DNA from: Psychrobacillus faecigallinarum
Lineage (GTDB): Bacteria > Bacillota > Bacilli > Bacillales_A > Planococcaceae
Assembly: GCF_014836595.1 (NCBI RefSeq)
Contig: NZ_JACSQO010000013.1
Coordinates: 1-64,000 of the forward strand
Direction of reading: 5' to 3'
Length of the DNA: 64,000 nt
The notes under the pieces are model-generated. The model was not told where the DNA came from, made no database searches, and was given only the letters and a program-made list of their open reading frames with translations. Positions within the stretch are counted from its first letter, which is position 1, and each line of letters begins with the position of its first letter. Of the stretch, positions 35,669-44,927 are shown one piece after another. A program made the translations under genes and the position numbers.

Positions 35669-36118
35669 ATGAGAATGACAATGTATACAGACTTTTCCCT
35701 TAGAGTATTGATCTATTTAGGAGCTAAAGACAAAGGGGAACTTTCAACTATTAAAGATATTTCAGAAGCATATGGTATTTCTAAAAACCATTTAATGAAA
35801 GTGACCTATGACTTAGGAAAACTTGGGTATATCGAAACGATTCGTGGCAGAGGTGGCGGTATCCGTTTGGCTATGGGGCCAGAGGATATTAATATAGGAC
35901 AAGTTGTAAGGAAGACGGAGGATGATTTCCATCTAGTAGAATGCTTTGACTGTCAGGCAAACCGGTGTGTGATTACTCCAGCTTGCGGGTTACGTAGAGC
36001 TTTAAATAGAGCACTCAAGGCGTATCTAATGATACTAGATGAATATACATTAGCGGACTTTCTCAATAACAAGGATGTATTAGCAAATTTACTTTTTAAT
36101 GATAGACAAGATATATGA
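35669..36118 (+). CDS. nsrR: Nitric-oxide-sensing Rrf2-family repressor
   Basis: This protein is 149 residues from ATG 35669. With this start the cysteines fall at 92, 95, 100 and 106, and positions 92, 100 and 106 are exactly the 4Fe-4S ligands known for B. subtilis NsrR. The ATG at 35651 is therefore rejected. A winged helix (about residues 10-75, GISKNHLMKVTYDLGKLGYI) precedes the cluster region. Nitrosylation of the cluster releases DNA and derepresses hmp, which is divergent here. Promoter TATAAT is at 35642-35647. Confidence 0.93.
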   Translation: MRMTMYTDFSLRVLIYLGAKDKGELSTIKDISEAYGISKNHLMKVTYDLGKLGYIETIRGRGGGIRLAMGPEDINIGQVVRKTEDDFHLVECFDCQANRCVITPACGLRRALNRALKAYLMILDEYTLADFLNNKDVLANLLFNDRQDI

Positions 36119-36157
36119 TAAAATAAGTTCGGAAATAGATTTTTAGGAGGATTACTT

Positions 36158-37087
36158 ATGGAAAAAGTATTAGTTTTTGGACATCAAAATCCAGATACAG
36201 ACACAATTACTTCTGCGATTGTATACGCTTATTTAAAGAATGCTATTGGGGTAGAGGCAGAGGCGGTTCGTTTAGGAGAATTAAATAACGAAACTAAATA
36301 TGCGCTTGAAAAGTTTGGTTTTGAAGCTCCACGATTGATAAAAAATGTAGAAACTGAAGCGACAAAAGTAATTCTAGTAGATCACAATGAAAAACAGCAA
36401 AGTGCTATTGGAATAGAAGAAGTTCAAATTACAGAGGTTATTGATCATCATCGTATTGCTAATTTTGAAACGGCAGATCCTCTATATTATCGTGCAGAGC
36501 CAGTAGGGTGTACAGCTACGATAATCAATAAAATATTTAAAGAAAAAGGTGTCGATATTCCATCTAATATTGCAGGATTGATGTTGTCAGCTATCGTTTC
36601 GGACACATTATTATTTAAATCACCAACATGCACAGAAGAAGATATTACAGCTGCACGCGAGTTAGAAAAAATGGCAGGTGTAAACGTTGAGGAGTATGGA
36701 CTAGCTATGCTAAAAGCAGGGGCTGACCTTAGCGATAAGAGCCTAGAAGACCTACTTTCCCTGGATGCAAAAGAATTTAGTATGGGAGAGCATAAAGTAA
36801 TCATTGCTCAAGTGAATGCTGTCGATGTGAATGATGTGATGGGACGTCAGGGACAATTAGAGGAATTAATAAACCTTGAAATTCAAGAAAAAGAATTAGA
36901 TCTTTTCTTCTTCGTTGTAACAGACATATTAAATAACGACTCTGTTGCTTTAGCTTTAGGTAAAATGGCGCTAAAAGCAGAGACTGCATTTAATGTAACA
37001 TTTGTTAATAATGTTGCGCTTTTAAAAGGCGTGGTATCTCGTAAGAAGCAAGTAGTACCAGCGTTAACAGAGGCTTTAGCCGAATAA
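36158..37087 (+). CDS. ppaC: Manganese-dependent inorganic pyrophosphatase
   Basis: This 309-residue family II pyrophosphatase of the DHH superfamily hydrolyses pyrophosphate to drive biosynthesis. Metal ligands are visible: [11 protein letters not shown] (His9, Asp13, Asp15), VDHNE (Asp near 75) and DHHR (the DHH motif near 97-99). The C-terminal DHHA2 domain contains the SRKKQVVP signature with active-site Arg and Lys. The ATG at 36158 has TAGGAGG upstream. It is followed by a terminator. Confidence 0.97.
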   Translation: MEKVLVFGHQNPDTDTITSAIVYAYLKNAIGVEAEAVRLGELNNETKYALEKFGFEAPRLIKNVETEATKVILVDHNEKQQSAIGIEEVQITEVIDHHRIANFETADPLYYRAEPVGCTATIINKIFKEKGVDIPSNIAGLMLSAIVSDTLLFKSPTCTEEDITAARELEKMAGVNVEEYGLAMLKAGADLSDKSLEDLLSLDAKEFSMGEHKVIIAQVNAVDVNDVMGRQGQLEELINLEIQEKELDLFFFVVTDILNNDSVALALGKMALKAETAFNVTFVNNVALLKGVVSRKKQVVPALTEALAE

Positions 37088-37097
37088 ATTAAAATAT

Positions 37098-37134
37098 AAA
37101 AACTTCCTAGTAAACTTACTAGGAAGTTTTTTTT
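37098..37134 (+). terminator. Terminator of ppaC
   Basis: AAAACTTCCTAGT and ACTAGGAAGTTTT pair, followed by a T run. Confidence 0.92.
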
Positions 37135-37198
37135 ATAATTATTTTCTTCTAGGTAACAAATCATTTTAGGAAGAAAATAAATTAATCGAAGGATAATT

Positions 37199-37223
37199 GT
37201 TATTTATAGTTCGAATAGGGTAT
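37199..37223 (+). promoter_or_regulatory. Weak sigma-B-like promoter candidate before the AGCS gene
   Basis: GTTATT, 13 bases, GGGTAT. The -10 half matches sigma-B (GGGTAT), but the -35 half differs from GTTTAA at two positions. GGTATATACC within it is also a perfect palindrome and could instead be an operator. Confidence 0.3.
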
Positions 37224-37257
37224 ATACCATAGAGTATAAAAATTGGAGGTAAGAAAT

Positions 37258-38655
37258 ATGAGTTGGATTGAAACCATTGTGGATGGATTAAACAATGTGT
37301 TATGGACTTATATATTGATTGCTTTGCTCATTGGAGCAGGGTTGTATTTTACAATTAGTACGAGGTTTGTGCAATTTCGTTTATTTGGTGAGATGTTTCG
37401 CTTAATCACAGAAAAAAAAGAAGATAAAAGTGGAGTTTCTCCCTTTCAGGCATTTACAATTAGCACAGCATCCCGCGTAGGTACTGGTAATATTACCGGG
37501 GTAGCTTTAGCAATTGGTATAGGAGGACCTGGGGCTGTTTTTTGGATGTGGGTCATAGCTATTATCGGAATGGCTACGGCTTTTATAGAAAGTACTTTAG
37601 CGCAAGTATATAAGGTAAGGGATGGAGATAGCTTCCGAGGTGGTCCTGCTTATTATATTGAAAAGGCATTAGGTAGTCGTAAACTTGGAATAGTTTTTAG
37701 TATCCTATTAATCTTGTGTTTTGGCTTCATATTTAATGCAGTGCAGTCTAATACAATAGCTGCTTCAGTAGGGGATGTATTTAACATTCCTCCATACATT
37801 ATCGGGATAGTATTAGTGTTACTAACAGCAATTATAATTTTTGGCGGAGTACATAGAATTGTCAGTGTCACCCAAATAGTGGTACCTGTAATGGCAGTAT
37901 TCTATTTGGCTATAACACTTTTTGTAGTTATTACTAATATTTCAGAAATTCCAGCAGTATTCAAACTAATTATTACACATGCGTTTGGCCTAGAGGAAGC
38001 AGTAGGAGGAACAATTGGTGCTGCAATCATGCAAGGGGTTAGACGAGGATTATTTTCGAATGAAGCAGGTATGGGTAGTGTACCAAATGCTGCAGCGACA
38101 GCAAGTGTATCTCATCCGGCAAAACAAGGGCTTGTTCAAAGTTTAGGGGTATTCTTTGATACCATTATTATCTGTTCAGCAACCGCATTTATTATCATTT
38201 TAGCTGGGCTCTATAGTACTGGGGAGGATGACGGTGTCATCCTGACTCAAAATTCCTTGGCAGTACATGTAGGTGAATGGGCTCCTTATTTTGTGGCCAT
38301 AGCAATTATTTTCTTTGCCTATAGCTCTGTTATGGGGAACTATTACTACGGAGAAACTAATATAGAATTTATGAATGCTGGCAAGGGCTGGCTTACTGCC
38401 TATCGTTTTCTTGTATTAGGAATGGTAATGTTCGGCTCCCTTGCACATGTTCAGCTTGTTTGGACCCTAGCAGATTTATTTATGGGTTTAATGGCTACAA
38501 TGAATATAGTAGTCATTATACTTTTAGGTAAAGTAGCCTTTAAAGTATTGGATGACTTTACAAGGCAACGAAAAAAAGGACAGGATCCAACATTTTATGC
38601 AAAAACAATTCCAGGTCTGAAAAATACAGAATGCTGGGAAGAGGAAGATAGATAA
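37258..38655 (+). CDS. AGCS-family sodium:amino acid symporter
   Basis: This protein is 465 residues from ATG 37258, with GGAGGT nine bases ahead. An in-frame TTG at 37243 lies within that site. About eleven hydrophobic segments are present. Family signatures are SGVSPFQAFTISTASRVGTGNITGVALAI (about residues 60-88) and GVRRGLFSNEAGMGSVPNAAATA (about 262-284). It co-transports alanine, glycine or glutamine with sodium, as AlsT/GlnT do. Exact substrate is unknown. It stands alone between two terminators. Confidence 0.92.
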   Translation: MSWIETIVDGLNNVLWTYILIALLIGAGLYFTISTRFVQFRLFGEMFRLITEKKEDKSGVSPFQAFTISTASRVGTGNITGVALAIGIGGPGAVFWMWVIAIIGMATAFIESTLAQVYKVRDGDSFRGGPAYYIEKALGSRKLGIVFSILLILCFGFIFNAVQSNTIAASVGDVFNIPPYIIGIVLVLLTAIIIFGGVHRIVSVTQIVVPVMAVFYLAITLFVVITNISEIPAVFKLIITHAFGLEEAVGGTIGAAIMQGVRRGLFSNEAGMGSVPNAAATASVSHPAKQGLVQSLGVFFDTIIICSATAFIIILAGLYSTGEDDGVILTQNSLAVHVGEWAPYFVAIAIIFFAYSSVMGNYYYGETNIEFMNAGKGWLTAYRFLVLGMVMFGSLAHVQLVWTLADLFMGLMATMNIVVIILLGKVAFKVLDDFTRQRKKGQDPTFYAKTIPGLKNTECWEEEDR

Positions 38656-38656
38656 A

Positions 38657-38696
38657 GAAAAAACCTGCTTTTCCTTACGGGAAGCAGGCTTTTTTG
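38657..38696 (+). terminator. Terminator of the AGCS gene
   Basis: AAAAACCTGCTT and AAGCAGGCTTTTT pair around TTCCTTACGGG, followed by a T run. Confidence 0.9.
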
Positions 38697-38957
38697 TATC
38701 GTACAAGCTAGTGAAGTTGCAAGTAACATTCTACATTCCTTACCAACTATCTTAACGACACGTTTTGTTCTAGTATGTGCGGGTACAAAAAGTTTAAGAG
38801 AATTAATGTACCTTTATCTAGCATTGACCAAAATGAGAACGTAAAAGACCTACAAGCAGTATAAAAAACAACTAAATAAACATCTCTTTCCATTTTATAT
38901 TCGTTTTAGTTGAATAAAGTTTGCTGAATAGATAGAAACTAGTAAAAAGGAGGAAAA

Positions 38958-40487
38958 ATGATGACAAAAACAATTTTACCCGGGAACTCAGAGTCCTATT
39001 GGCTATCTACCAATGATCTTCCGTTTTTTCCAAAACTAAATGAAAATATAGAAGTTGATGTGCTGATTGTGGGAGCAGGTTTAACAGGAATAACAGCTGC
39101 ATATCTATTAAGCAAGAGTGGAAAATCAGTAGCTGTTATTGAGGGAAGTAAAATTTTAAATGGTACAACAGGTTTTACTACCGCTAAGGTAACAACCCAA
39201 CATGGACATGTTTATCAACAGCTTATTGATACTTTTGATGTTGAGAAAGCCCGACTATATTATACTGCACAAAATGAGGCACTTAATTTCATAGAACAAA
39301 CTGTTTCCGATTTAAATATTAAATGTGATTATGAAAAAGTACCTGCTTACATATATGCGGATACCGAAAAAGGGGTAGAAATTGTAAGAAAAGAAATGGA
39401 TGCCTATCAGAAGATAGGGATTGGTCCTGCTTCATTAACAAAAGAAACAGAGCTTCCTTATGAAGTAAAGGAAGCCCTCAAACTAGAAAATCAAGGGCAA
39501 TTTCATCCAGTAAAGTTTGCAAAGGCATTAGTGGACTTTTCTATCGAGAATGGTGTCCATTTTTTTGAGGAGACACGAGCCAAAGACCTTAATTTAGAAA
39601 ATGTAGTAGAAACGGTTGATGGTCACAAGATTAAGGCGAAAAAAATTCTCGTTTGCAGTCACTTTCCTTTTAATGATGAAAACGGTTTGTATTTTACACG
39701 TTTAGAATCAAATAGATCCTACGTAGTAGCCGCTCCTGCCGATAAAAAGTTTCCAAAAGGGATGTACATTAACGTAGAACAACCAACTAGATCGATACGC
39801 TCTACTCTTGGTTCTGACGGTAGAAGATATATCCTTTTAGGAGGTGAAGGTCACGTAACCGGTAGAAATGAGGGAGACACCACTGCGAACTATGAGGCAT
39901 TAGCAGCTTTCGGACGTGAAAAATTTAATTTTGAACAGTACAATTATCGATGGTCTGCACAGGATTTGGAGTCATTAGACAAGGTTCCATATATAGGTGC
40001 AATGACTTCAAGCAAGCCAAATGTATTAGTTGCAACAGGATATCGCAAATGGGGAATGACTAATAGTATAGTCGCAGCTAAAATTATGGTAGATAACGTA
40101 TTATCGAAAGAAAATGGGTTTTCAGAATTTTTTTCACCTACAAGATCTAAAATGAAAAAAGAAGATATTACTAAATTTACAAAAGCCAACGCTAGTGTAG
40201 CGAAGGAGTTTGTTAAAGGCAAGACAGAAAAAGTAGATCTTCAGCTAGAGGATTTAAAAGAAGGCACAGGAGATATTGTAAAAGTAGACGGGAAAAAGGT
40301 AGGAGCCTACAAGGACCAGGATGGAAAAGTGTATTTAGTAAAGCCTGTATGTACACACATGGGATGTGATGTAGCTTTTAACAATGCAGAAAGCTCGTGG
40401 GATTGTCCATGTCATGGTTCCCGTTTTAATTACAAGGGTGAAGTGTTAGAGGGACCTGCGTTTGAACCATTAGAAAAATTAAATTAG
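38958..40487 (+). CDS. yhfW: FAD-dependent oxidoreductase with C-terminal Rieske domain
   Basis: This 509-residue protein has a DAO-type FAD domain (VGAGLTGITAAYLLSKSGKSVAVIEG, about residues 35-60). Its C-terminal Rieske 2Fe-2S domain has both ligand pairs intact: C465-T-H467 and C483-P-C-H486, with Cys470 and Cys485 placed for the stabilising disulfide. Length equals B. subtilis YhfW. The substrate is unknown; amine or amino-acid oxidation is plausible. The ATG at 38958 (or 38961, since the gene begins ATGATG) has AAGGAGG upstream. It is monocistronic. Confidence 0.93.
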   Translation: MMTKTILPGNSESYWLSTNDLPFFPKLNENIEVDVLIVGAGLTGITAAYLLSKSGKSVAVIEGSKILNGTTGFTTAKVTTQHGHVYQQLIDTFDVEKARLYYTAQNEALNFIEQTVSDLNIKCDYEKVPAYIYADTEKGVEIVRKEMDAYQKIGIGPASLTKETELPYEVKEALKLENQGQFHPVKFAKALVDFSIENGVHFFEETRAKDLNLENVVETVDGHKIKAKKILVCSHFPFNDENGLYFTRLESNRSYVVAAPADKKFPKGMYINVEQPTRSIRSTLGSDGRRYILLGGEGHVTGRNEGDTTANYEALAAFGREKFNFEQYNYRWSAQDLESLDKVPYIGAMTSSKPNVLVATGYRKWGMTNSIVAAKIMVDNVLSKENGFSEFFSPTRSKMKKEDITKFTKANASVAKEFVKGKTEKVDLQLEDLKEGTGDIVKVDGKKVGAYKDQDGKVYLVKPVCTHMGCDVAFNNAESSWDCPCHGSRFNYKGEVLEGPAFEPLEKLN

Positions 40488-40518
40488 CTGTTTCTAAGAG
40501 CGTCGGAAACTAGCTTAA

Positions 40519-40558
40519 AAGTCGAGAAAGAGGAACCATACTTTCTCGGCTTTTTTTG
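40519..40558 (+). terminator. Terminator of yhfW
   Basis: GTCGAGAAAG and CTTTCTCGGC pair around AGGAACCATA, followed by TTTTTTT. Confidence 0.88.
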
Positions 40559-40590
40559 TCTTTTTAATTTTCACCTATTGTCTTCCTAAA

Positions 40591-40617
40591 GTATATCGAT
40601 TAAAATTATCGATATAC
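40591..40617 (+). promoter_or_regulatory. Perfect palindrome, PadR autoregulatory operator candidate
   Basis: GTATATCGAT (40591-40600) and ATCGATATAC (40608-40617) are perfect inverted arms around a 7-base spacer. It ends 18 bases before the padR start codon. PadR repressors of drug exporters (for example LmrR) bind such sites in their own promoters. Confidence 0.75.
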
Positions 40618-40635
40618 ATGAAGGGTGTGAATGAT

Positions 40636-41115
40636 ATGAAAAGGAGAAGAGGTTTCGTGCAGCTGGCTATCCTTCATTTGCTTGATGAAGAGCCGAAGCA
40701 TGGATATCAAATAATGAAGGAATTAGAATATCGCTCTGGTGGCTTTTATTCGGCAAGTGCCGGAACAGTCTATCCTGCATTACAGGAGTTGATGGAGCAG
40801 GAAATGATTGAGTTACTACCTGATACAGGTAAGAAGATATATTCTCTAGGGGTCAGAGGCAGAACTCGCCTAACCGAACATTCCAATAAAAAAAAGAGTG
40901 ATTTTTGGGAAGACTGGAAGGCTAGATGGGAATGGCAAAATTCAGAGGAAGCAACCCAACTAAAAGAAGTGATCGATCAATGGGAAAATGAACTAAGAAA
41001 GGCGATTAAAGCCTCAAGGAAGGATAAAGATAGTACTTCCAGGCTTATTGAATTTATTCAAGATACGACAAATCAATTACAAAAAGAAATACAAAAGAAA
41101 GGAGAGGAAACATGA
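40636..41115 (+). CDS. PadR-family transcriptional regulator
   Basis: This protein is 159 residues from ATG 40636. The earlier ATG at 40618 lies against the operator and serves as part of the AAGGGTGTGA ribosome site. Residues 1-90 form the PadR winged helix (AILHLLDEEPKHGYQIMKELE, SAGTVYPALQELMEQEMIE). Residues 95-159 form a charged dimerisation helix pair. It directly precedes two ABC exporter genes and overlaps the first by 4 bases. By analogy with LmrR-LmrCD it probably represses this operon and is released by a drug. Confidence 0.9.
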   Translation: MKRRRGFVQLAILHLLDEEPKHGYQIMKELEYRSGGFYSASAGTVYPALQELMEQEMIELLPDTGKKIYSLGVRGRTRLTEHSNKKKSDFWEDWKARWEWQNSEEATQLKEVIDQWENELRKAIKASRKDKDSTSRLIEFIQDTTNQLQKEIQKKGEET

Positions 41116-42854
41116 AGTCTCTACAAAAGCTACTTCAATATTTAAAGCCATACACTCTTTTTGCCATATTAGCCCCTCTCCTAATGTGTATAGAAGTGGC
41201 AATGGACTTACTTCAACCTACAATTATGCAGCATATCATTGATAACGGGATTGCACAGAGTGACAATGCTTATGTTATTCAGATGGGATTATTGATGCTC
41301 GTCACTGCATTTGTAGGTTTAATAGGTGGAGCTGGGTGTACGGTTTATAGCTCTAAGGCTGCAGTCAATTTTGCTGCAGATATTCGAAGAGATGTTTTTC
41401 GAAAAACACAGCAGTTTTCTAGCAGAAATACTGACACATATGGGGCAGGAAAGTTAATCACGATTGTGACAAATGATGTCACTTCTGTCCAACAAGCTTT
41501 AATGATGACACTTCGCGTATTTGTAAGGGGCCCACTTTTGTTCATAGGCTCCGTTATTATCGTATGGGTCACAGCAAGAGAGTTATTCCCGGTCTTACTT
41601 GTAACCATTCCTATTTTGATGGCATTCATTTATTTCTTTTCTTCTAAAACTGGAAAGCTCTTCGTAAAGGTCCAAAAAGCTATGGATAAGGTGAATACTA
41701 AGCTACAGGAGACCTTCTCTGGAATTCGAGTAATTAAGGCATTCAATCGGAAGAATTATGAAATGGATTCCTTTAAGGATGTTAATGACACTTTAACAAA
41801 AAGAAACATGGCGGCGGAACAAGTCATTCTATCCCTTATGCCCGTAATGTTATTTGTAGTTAATGTTGGGGTCGTTTTTGGTATGTGGATGGGTGCTATA
41901 AAAGTCGATGAAGGGACTATGCAGGTTGGGGTCATACTTGCTTTTATCAATTACCTTAACATTATTATGAATGGCCTTATATCTAGTAGCCATGTATTAA
42001 TGCAAATCACCCGTTCCTTTACTTCTGCTAATCGTATTCAACAAGTGTTAGAAACGGTAGTAGATATTCAAGAACCAGTAAATCCAATACATACTAGCGA
42101 CATAAAGGGTTCGGTAGAATTTGACCAAGTTAACTTTAGCTATAGTAAAAATGGAGAGTATGTCTTAAAAAACATTTCCTTCTATGCTGGCGCTGGAGAT
42201 ACAATCGGTATTATTGGTTCAACAGGAAGTGGTAAGTCTACATTAGTAAAACTTATATCCCGGTTATATGATCCAGACACGGGTACCATTCGAATAAGTG
42301 GAAAAGATTTAAAGGATTACTCGTTGGAGGAATTGCGAACTTTAATAGGTTTTGTTCCTCAAAAAGCAACCTTGTTCTCTGGTACGATTGAGGAAAATTT
42401 AAGCTATGGGAAAGAAAATGCAAATCCAGATGAAATGGAGTTAGCTGCTCGTTCAGCGGCAGCATATGAGTTTATCGAGAGATTGGATAAAGGATTCAAT
42501 CATGAACTCATGCAGGGTGCAACCAATCTATCTGGTGGGCAAAAACAGCGTCTTTCTATGGCTCGAGCATTCATCCGCCATCCTAAAATACTTGTTTTTG
42601 ATGATTCAACTTCAGCTGTAGATGCATTATCGGAAGCTGCTATTCAAAAAACGTTAAGAGATCACTATGGAGAAACAACAGTTTTTATCATTTCTTCAAA
42701 GGTATCTTCCATTATGGATGCCGACCAAATACTAGTGATAGATGATGGAATGATTGAAGCAGCTGGTACGCATGAAGAGCTTCTTCAAACGAGCCAGGTG
42801 TATAGAGATATTTATGAGACACAAAGTGGGAAGGGGGTTCTATCAGATGAATAA
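41112..42854 (+). CDS. yfiB: Heterodimeric ABC exporter subunit with degenerate ATP site (YfiB-like)
   Basis: This 580-residue exporter half has six membrane helices (about residues 15-300) and an ATPase domain. Walker A is intact (GSTGSGKST, 369-377), as is the signature LSGGQKQR. However, Walker B ends D497-D498, so the catalytic Glu is replaced by Asp, and the H-loop His is Ser529 (IISSKV instead of IIAHRL). This is the degenerate half of a heterodimeric multidrug exporter, as in LmrC, BmrC and YfiB. It overlaps padR by 4 bases (ATGA) and the next subunit by 8 bases. Confidence 0.88.
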   Translation: MKSLQKLLQYLKPYTLFAILAPLLMCIEVAMDLLQPTIMQHIIDNGIAQSDNAYVIQMGLLMLVTAFVGLIGGAGCTVYSSKAAVNFAADIRRDVFRKTQQFSSRNTDTYGAGKLITIVTNDVTSVQQALMMTLRVFVRGPLLFIGSVIIVWVTARELFPVLLVTIPILMAFIYFFSSKTGKLFVKVQKAMDKVNTKLQETFSGIRVIKAFNRKNYEMDSFKDVNDTLTKRNMAAEQVILSLMPVMLFVVNVGVVFGMWMGAIKVDEGTMQVGVILAFINYLNIIMNGLISSSHVLMQITRSFTSANRIQQVLETVVDIQEPVNPIHTSDIKGSVEFDQVNFSYSKNGEYVLKNISFYAGAGDTIGIIGSTGSGKSTLVKLISRLYDPDTGTIRISGKDLKDYSLEELRTLIGFVPQKATLFSGTIEENLSYGKENANPDEMELAARSAAAYEFIERLDKGFNHELMQGATNLSGGQKQRLSMARAFIRHPKILVFDDSTSAVDALSEAAIQKTLRDHYGETTVFIISSKVSSIMDADQILVIDDGMIEAAGTHEELLQTSQVYRDIYETQSGKGVLSDE

Positions 42855-44661
42855 AGCATCTACTCCACCACCAAATGCCATGGGCCGAGCGAGAGGGCCG
42901 AGAGGATTCGGAGGACCAGTTGTTAAAGCAAAGGATAGCAAGGGTACGATCAAACGAATATGGCGCTATATGGAAAAGCAAAAAATAGCATTGATAGCAG
43001 CCAGTGGCCTTGTCATTATTTCGACCTTGCTGAATTTGCTGGCCCCATATTTGATAGGGGTAATTATCGATGATTATATTATTCCAAAGGATTTAGATGG
43101 CACTATTCGATTCTTAATATTTTTAGGAATAGTATACATTGCTTCTTCCGTTTTCACATGGCTCCAAACATTTTTAATGGTACGTGTATCGCTAAAAACT
43201 ATTCAAACACTTCGACAAGATTTGTTTAACAAGTTCCAAACGTTATCATTGCGTTTTTTTGATAAACGGACACATGGAGATCTCATGAGTCGAGTCACGA
43301 ATGATATAGAGAGTCTTAATAATGCATTGAGTCAAAGCGTTATTCAAATATTTTCCTCTGTTCTGATGGTAGCAGGCGTTACGATTGCTATGTTTGCTTT
43401 GAACTGGTTATTAGCTATAGTAGCACTACTAATCATACCGCTGATTATATTTACAACGAAGAAAATAATAAAATATAGCAGTAGTAACTTCATTAAGAGA
43501 CAGCGTGATTTAGGAGAGTTAAATGGTTTCATCGAGGAGTCAATTTCAGGTAATGAGGTAATTACCCTGTTTGGTCAAGAAGAAAATACATTTAATAAAT
43601 TTTCCGTAGTGAATGAGCGTTTGAGAGGATCAGCAATGGCTGCGGATACAGTATCAGGTTTTCTTGGACCTATTAATAACTTTATAAATAATCTTGGGTT
43701 GGCCCTTATTATTGGAGTTGGTGCGCTTATGACTGTTCAGGAAATGGCTACCGTTGGGATCATTGCAGCTTTTGTTACCTATTCCCGACAGTTCTTCCGT
43801 CCGATTAACCAATTATCTAACTTACTAAATACTTTTCAATCCGCAATTGCTGGGGCAGAGAGGGTATTTGAGATTATGGATGAATCCCCAGACATGGTGG
43901 ATAAGACAAATGCCATAGAAATAGAATCTTTGAAGGGTACTGTAGAATTTTCTCATGTGAATTTCTCCTATGAAAAGGGAGAATCTATCTTAAGGAACAT
44001 TAGCTTCCAAGCAAAAGCAGGAGAGAAGATTGCACTAGTTGGTCCGACTGGTTCTGGTAAAACAACCATTATAAATTTACTAATGCGCTTTTACGATATT
44101 GATTCTGGAAAAATTCAAATAGATGGAATTGATATACAAGACTATAAAGTTAACAAGCTACGTGAAAAAATTGGGATTGTGCTTCAGGATACATTCTTGT
44201 TTTCAGGTACGATTATGGAGAATATACGATATGGGCGATTAGATGCTTCTGATGACGAAATAGTTGAGGCTGCTAAGCTAGCATCAGCGCATAGGTTTAT
44301 CAAGCATTTGCCGGAGCAGTATGAAACACTCATTACATCAGGTGGATCGAGCTTAAGCCAAGGCCAAAGACAGCTACTGGCTATCGCTCGAGTGATTTTG
44401 GCTGATTCCGATATACTAATATTAGATGAAGCTACTTCTAGTATAGATACGAAAACAGAGATTGAAATACAACGTGGACTAAATAGATTATCAGAAGGAC
44501 GAACTAGCTTTGTCATTGCGCATAGGCTAAAAACAATTGAAAATGCAGACAGAATCTTAGTAATTCATCAAGGTGAGCTTATTGAATCAGGGACTCACCA
44601 GGAATTATTACAGAAAAAAGGCTTTTATTTTGAGCTATATGAAAGTCAATTTAATATATAA
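42847..44661 (+). CDS. yfiC: Heterodimeric ABC exporter subunit with catalytic ATP site (YfiC-like)
   Basis: This subunit is 604 residues from ATG 42847, behind GAAGGGGG. The frame stays open to 42754, but that stretch lies inside the upstream gene. A Pro/Arg-rich N-terminal extension (about 40 residues) precedes six membrane helices and an ATPase. Walker A GPTGSGKTT starts at 399. Walker B ends D527-E528 and H559 is the H-loop, all catalytic. The signature is LSQGQ (503-507), not LSGGQ, complementing the partner's intact signature and degenerate Walker B. Length equals B. subtilis YfiC. Confidence 0.88.
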   Translation: MNKASTPPPNAMGRARGPRGFGGPVVKAKDSKGTIKRIWRYMEKQKIALIAASGLVIISTLLNLLAPYLIGVIIDDYIIPKDLDGTIRFLIFLGIVYIASSVFTWLQTFLMVRVSLKTIQTLRQDLFNKFQTLSLRFFDKRTHGDLMSRVTNDIESLNNALSQSVIQIFSSVLMVAGVTIAMFALNWLLAIVALLIIPLIIFTTKKIIKYSSSNFIKRQRDLGELNGFIEESISGNEVITLFGQEENTFNKFSVVNERLRGSAMAADTVSGFLGPINNFINNLGLALIIGVGALMTVQEMATVGIIAAFVTYSRQFFRPINQLSNLLNTFQSAIAGAERVFEIMDESPDMVDKTNAIEIESLKGTVEFSHVNFSYEKGESILRNISFQAKAGEKIALVGPTGSGKTTIINLLMRFYDIDSGKIQIDGIDIQDYKVNKLREKIGIVLQDTFLFSGTIMENIRYGRLDASDDEIVEAAKLASAHRFIKHLPEQYETLITSGGSSLSQGQRQLLAIARVILADSDILILDEATSSIDTKTEIEIQRGLNRLSEGRTSFVIAHRLKTIENADRILVIHQGELIESGTHQELLQKKGFYFELYESQFNI

Positions 44662-44666
44662 AAGGA

Positions 44667-44711
44667 AAAGTTCTCTGGGGATTGTCAATGGCCTCAGAGG
44701 ACTTTTTTTAA
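44667..44711 (+). terminator. Terminator of the padR-yfiB-yfiC operon
   Basis: AAAAGTTCTCTGGGG and CCTCAGAGGACTTTT pair with G-T wobbles, followed by TTT. Confidence 0.75.
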
Positions 44712-44795
44712 ATAAAAGTAATTTAGTACTAGCAACTTTAGGGTGGTAAAGTAAAATATAAGTCGAATTATATAAAAAAAGAAAGGAATATTAGT

Positions 44796-44825
44796 ATGAA
44801 AGTAGCGATAATTTTTCACGTTTAA
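44796..44825 (+). pseudogene. Nine-codon frame, leader peptide or frameshifted gene remnant
   Basis: GAAAGGAA stands ahead of ATG 44796, which reads MKVAIIFHV and stops. In another frame, directly after the stop, KCYFQKVLSQLKDMAFNIKIYNN can be read (44824-44892, shown here as two joined parts: KCYFQKVLSQL and KDMAFNIKIYNN). The good ribosome site with an immediate stop suggests either a frameshifted small gene or a leader peptide. Confidence 0.25.
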
Positions 44826-44927
44826 GTGCTATTTTCAGAAGGTACTTTCACAACTTAAAGATATGGCTTTTAACATAAAAATATACAATAATTAAGATAA
44901 GAAAAAAAAGGAATAGAGGTGAAAAAA

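Noticed and set aside
38700-38850. About 48 open codons after the AGCS terminator (reading VLVCAGTKSLRELMYLYLAL)
   Set aside because: No start codon or ribosome site, and it begins within the terminator. Could be chance in a short gap.
42754-42846. 31-residue N-terminal extension of the YfiC-like gene
   Set aside because: It lies inside the coding region of the partner gene. A strong ribosome site precedes ATG 42847 and the resulting 604-residue length fits the family.
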